Assembly: GCF_018139145.2 (NCBI RefSeq)
Contig: NC_059473.1
Location: forward strand, 65,764,707-65,828,706
DNA: 64,000 bases
DNA from: Gymnogyps californianus
Lineage: Eukaryota; Chordata; Aves; Accipitriformes; Cathartidae
Direction of reading: 5' to 3'
Shown here: piece after piece, positions 60,666-64,000 of the stretch
Numbering within the stretch: the first letter of the stretch is position 1
Layout of the letters: each line of letters begins with the position of its first letter
Translations under genes and position numbers: made by a program
Notes under the pieces: model-generated
Databases searched by the model: none
What the model was told of the DNA's origin: nothing
What the model saw: the letters and a program-made list of their open reading frames with translations, nothing else

Positions 60666-61841
60666 CTCTCCTGCCACCAAAAGACCAGCTCCTGCCAGTC
60701 CCTCACATTTTCTTTTCACTCTTCCTGTGCTGGTGTTAGTATGTGGATATATGTGAGCCAGATCACATCCCATACACACTGAAGCTTACTTTCTGTATAC
60801 ACCACTAGTATATGTTGAGTGGTTTTCATCCCTGTAAATACTGACTGATCTCCCTTCCTTCAGTGGGTCGGATTGTCTGAAAAACACAGTATGAAGTGTG
60901 AGAGAGCCTGGGATGCAAAGAGTAAGAGAACAGGAGTGTAACAACACGATGATTCATGAAGCAACAAAATGAGAGGTATCAACATTTATTCCCATTAAAC
61001 TAGTTCCCTTTTATTAAAGTATCATTGTTTCGGGAACATTTAGCTGCAGAGAGGAATCAGGGCTGGTCTAGACTTCTTACCTCAGAAAGAAAGGAGAATT
61101 TTGTCTCTGACTTCAACAGTAGTAGGCCCACAGATCCTTTGCCAAACCATACAGTGAATAGGGAGGAGGATGTGTCACAGCCACTGCTGTGTAACGCATA
61201 GCTGCCATTAGCATCCCATAGTGTAATAGTCATAATAGCCTTCTGCATGGATTAAAAAGTCCTTTTGCAACTTCAGGACAGAAAAAGGAAAAAATACTAT
61301 ATGCTTTGCTTGTCCTATAGGGTAAAATGAATAAGGGTAACAAACAAGGTAGGATTTAAGCCCAACCATAAACTGCTAGTTTTTTGGAACAACCTAAGAG
61401 TTTCAGCTGCTCCCCAAACTCTGGAATCTGTGTTGAAGAAAGGAATTTGCAGAGCCAGAAAGAAGAGGCAATGCCACACTGCCTGTCCCTAACAAGGAGG
61501 GCTGGAGGGGGTCCGCAAAATATTTTTTATGTCAGGGAATAATTATTTTGTAGTGAGACAGAAATTATCTCATTTAAATAACATTTTCCTACAGTACTTT
61601 CTCAAAGCCCAAGGGCTGCTCTTCCAAAAAATGAGATTTTTGGCAGCCCCAGAGCTTTTCTCGTATTTCTGTCTGTCCTACTCATACTATAAACAGTATT
61701 CTTACAAAATAATTTCTAGACTACAGTTTCTTCATCAGCCCACTGGAGAAGGAAGGAAAAAAACTGTTTTATGTAACTTAGCAGCTGCAGACAGTTACTC
61801 GGTTGTGCTGTAAAAGTCTACCATTTGTTAGCCAAACAATC
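60666..61841. other. Unique non-coding DNA
   Basis: No supported features. Short frames only. Confidence 0.5.
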
Positions 61842-61920
61842 CAATTCTATGGCCAGGATTATATGGGAGGTCAGACTAGATGTTTGAATAGCCATTTTTG
61901 GCATTAAAAGCTATGAAAAC
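61842..61920 (+). repeat. Ancient CR1 LINE 3' tail (turtle/archosaur type)
   Basis: The segment matches the remembered CR1 3' end block by block: caattctatggcc, aggattatatgggaggtc, agactagatg, a degraded 'atcacaatggtcccttctggcc' (gaatagccatttttggc), attaaaagctatgaaaa. Plus orientation; only the terminal ~80 bp is recognisable. It is a different CR1 subfamily from the fragment at 60325-60665 and probably older. Confidence 0.82.
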
Positions 61921-63394
61921 AACTATTACTTCAGTATCATAAACAACGTTATTAAATACAAATGCAAAGTGTCTGCATGCTAACCACCCCTTAAAGTTTT
62001 TATGTTGTATTGGAGTCACTCATCAGACTGAATGTAGTTTATGGTTTGGGGACAGATTCAAGCTTCCTAGAGGCTGGAAGAGGCTGTGGATGATAACCAA
62101 CACATACTAATAAGAATCCATCAGCAACAAAACTAGATTTGAGGAAACCGTGGGAAAAAATCCTTGTAATTCTGCATTCAACTTCAAAAGCAAACATCAG
62201 TTTCTGTTCACTACTGTATTAAACTTGCATCTCACAGGCAATCAATCTAGTCTTGAAGAAAAAAAATGGAAAAGACCATTATATTCGAATATCCACTGAT
62301 AAACCATTTTAGAGTGTTAAATCCTCTTTAGAATGAGAAATTAAAGTTGATTACTTTCATAAATCATGTGAGGACCAACTGAATTGTGATAGGTAATACT
62401 GAAAAAATATTGGTTAGATTGAGAGTATTCCCTTTGCCTTTATTCCTGTACATTTGTGAATAGCTGAAGTACAATCCTTGTCCTGTTCAAACTAGTCAGG
62501 GATTTTGGTTGAATTTGTGAGTTGTTTTGGCAATAGCTAAAACAATGGGTTTATTGATTAATTTACAACTTGTGAATATTTTTGCCTTGCACAGGTCTCT
62601 AGGGGTATCTTGGATGTGTACTGAATGGAGGGAATGTACATTGGCCCTCCTTCTGGCCAGGGATGGTGGCTATCGGTTTAGCAGTCCTGTGATGCTCTAA
62701 AACATCCTGGGGAGAAGTAACACCCCAGGAAACCTCGAAACTGAGTGCAGTCACTCCACCTCCTGCCCTGAGCACAGCTCTGGCAGAACCGTGAATCAGA
62801 GACATTCACCCAGTGCCCTAAGTGCCACAGCACCTCCTCAGTCAATTCTTATTAAAACAAAATAGCAAGAGATCCGTCAAGCTCTTTTGGACTTTCTAGA
62901 GATAAAAAAAACCAATCGTGCAAGCAACTAGCTGAAGCAATTAGGGGAGCTGTGAATGGCTCTACCAAACAGATGGTTAGATGAACAGACTGTTTCCCCA
63001 TAGGTATTTTAAAGAATATTTTTGTATTTTATATGTTCTATAAACAATTTTAAATGCAGTGGAGTTACTGGGGCCGAAGGGAAATATAAGAAGTAAGCAG
63101 GGTGGGAGTGCAGGATGAGGGAGGATATGAAAGACGAGCCGTCTGAAATATGAAGATCTTAAGTACTGGTGTGTCTGGTTATTTGAGTGTCCCTAGCAGT
63201 CAAATAATGAGCCTTCTTCATGTTTTGCCTTTCTGGACTTGGCTTACTTAGAGAAATTTGTAGGCATTAGGGTCTGTCTGGAGTTAGTTCCAAGATCTTT
63301 TTTTTTTCCCCTTAACATTTTGCAGCTGAGGCAGCCTTGTGAAAAAGACGCTTTGAAGAGAAACATTACCAAATATGTCTTTTCTCCTGCCCAT
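61921..63394. other. Unique non-coding DNA
   Basis: No recognised gene, RNA or repeat. Confidence 0.5.
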
Positions 63395-63720
63395 ATCTTC
63401 GATTTCCACAGGAAAGGGACGCAGGCACAGGCAGACCAATGGAAAGGCAGGAGCGGCCACCGTCACTGGAGGAGAAAGACAAGCCCTGCCTGCAGCCCCG
63501 CTCGCAGAGAGGAAGCAGCTGAAGGCAAACATCTTCGTCAGTAAAGGGGACGCTGTCACCTTGACATTTCTGCCAGCTTTGCAAAGGTTTTACTCAGCGC
63601 TTCCTCCCCTTCCAGCCGCCCTTGGCCACTCCTGGCCGACCACCGCCGAAGATTGTTTTGCTTCCCTCCGCCGCTCTTTGCGAACTGCAGACAGCAGAGC
63701 CTGTCTATTTTTGTCAGGGG
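63395..63720. promoter_or_regulatory. GC-raised, CpG-containing patch near the window end
   Basis: GC and CpG rise (GGGACGCAGG, GGAGCGGCCACCGTC, CCCCGCTCGCAG, CAGCCGCC, CCGACCACCGCCGAAG, CTCCGCCGC). Frames of 91 to 154 codons are open on both strands, which is expected where stop codons are scarce and is not evidence of coding. No domain is recognised. It may be an exon, a conserved element or a small CpG island. Confidence 0.3.
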
Positions 63721-64000
63721 ACACCACTCACACAAGCAGAATAACTGAGCCCTGTGCCATTAATGCTTCCTGCCAGAACCTCAGCTGCAAATACAGCTAC
63801 ATAACCTGCTCCCTCTGTGTTTCCAAAGATTTTAGGTAATCATAGAATGAGAGTGGAGCAAGAGCTAGTTGTTCCTTTCTACTGCTATTACTTTTCTGAT
63901 ACAAAATGTTGTTATTAATAACATTAATAACATTACAAGCTGCATGTAAAAGCCTTGAGTAAGGAGGGTCTGCATTGTGCTAGGATGCATAAAATAAAAA
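63721..64000. other. Unique non-coding DNA
   Basis: A lone ATCATAGAATG (63839-63849) recalls the CR1 tail in reverse, but the following bases do not continue the match. Nothing else is seen. Confidence 0.4.

Noticed and set aside
63375..63839. 154-codon plus-strand frame, the longest in the window
   Set aside because: It lies in GC-raised DNA where stops are rare, overlaps two open frames on the other strand and resembles no protein. Kept only as a composition patch.
63839..63900. ATCATAGAATG suggesting a reversed CR1 tail
   Set aside because: Only the first ~11 bases match; the following sequence does not continue the CR1 3' UTR.

Overview
The window reads as AT-rich nuclear DNA from a bird, most likely a neoavian. 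Two roughly 600-bp solo LTRs match, from memory, a TG...CA ERVL-type avian LTR family (TguLTR5/ERVL2-like). There are also several chicken-repeat-1 (CR1) LINE remnants and old MIR-like SINE relics of the kind shared across amniotes. There is no bacterial-style gene organisation. No reading frame exceeds about 154 codons, frames overlap on both strands, and I recognise no protein. The best description is a long intergenic stretch (gene desert) or the inside of a very large intron. | Layout. 1-4.8 kb: unique AT-rich DNA with a weak CR1-like scrap, a CTGG microsatellite, a 27-bp near-perfect palindrome and a 12-copy ATGGT pentanucleotide array. 4.8-7.8 kb: the most unusual part, two diverged sequences of about 310 bp in inverted orientation (4820-5132 and 7460-7766), with a solo LTR (5151-5752, target duplication GAGCC) just inside the left arm. 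The left arm carries an open frame behind a good splice acceptor. 7.8-27.8 kb: mostly unique DNA with an ancient CR1 tail (10207-10280), a MIR-like relic (13685-13790), a compound trinucleotide repeat (16192-16260) and a CpG-containing patch (18520-18770). 27.8-41.4 kb: two short GC-raised open segments that could be exons or conserved elements (27830-28138, 31790-32028), an AT-rich hairpin and a C-rich CpG patch (38935-39085). 41.4-42.0 kb: the second solo LTR (41419-42022, target duplication GTCTT), same family and orientation. 42-64 kb: MIR-like relics (52125-52236, 56552-56700), an old palindromic dispersed repeat (53690-53805), a clear CR1 ORF2 fragment on the minus strand (60325-60665), a second ancient CR1 tail (61842-61920) and a GC-raised terminal patch (63395-63720). 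| How it works together: nothing here forms a pathway. The functional content, if any, is probably cis-regulatory. Family names come from remembered consensus sequences, and exon or enhancer calls are inferences from composition and splice-like signals. The decisive tests are repeat masking, cross-species alignment and RNA-seq.
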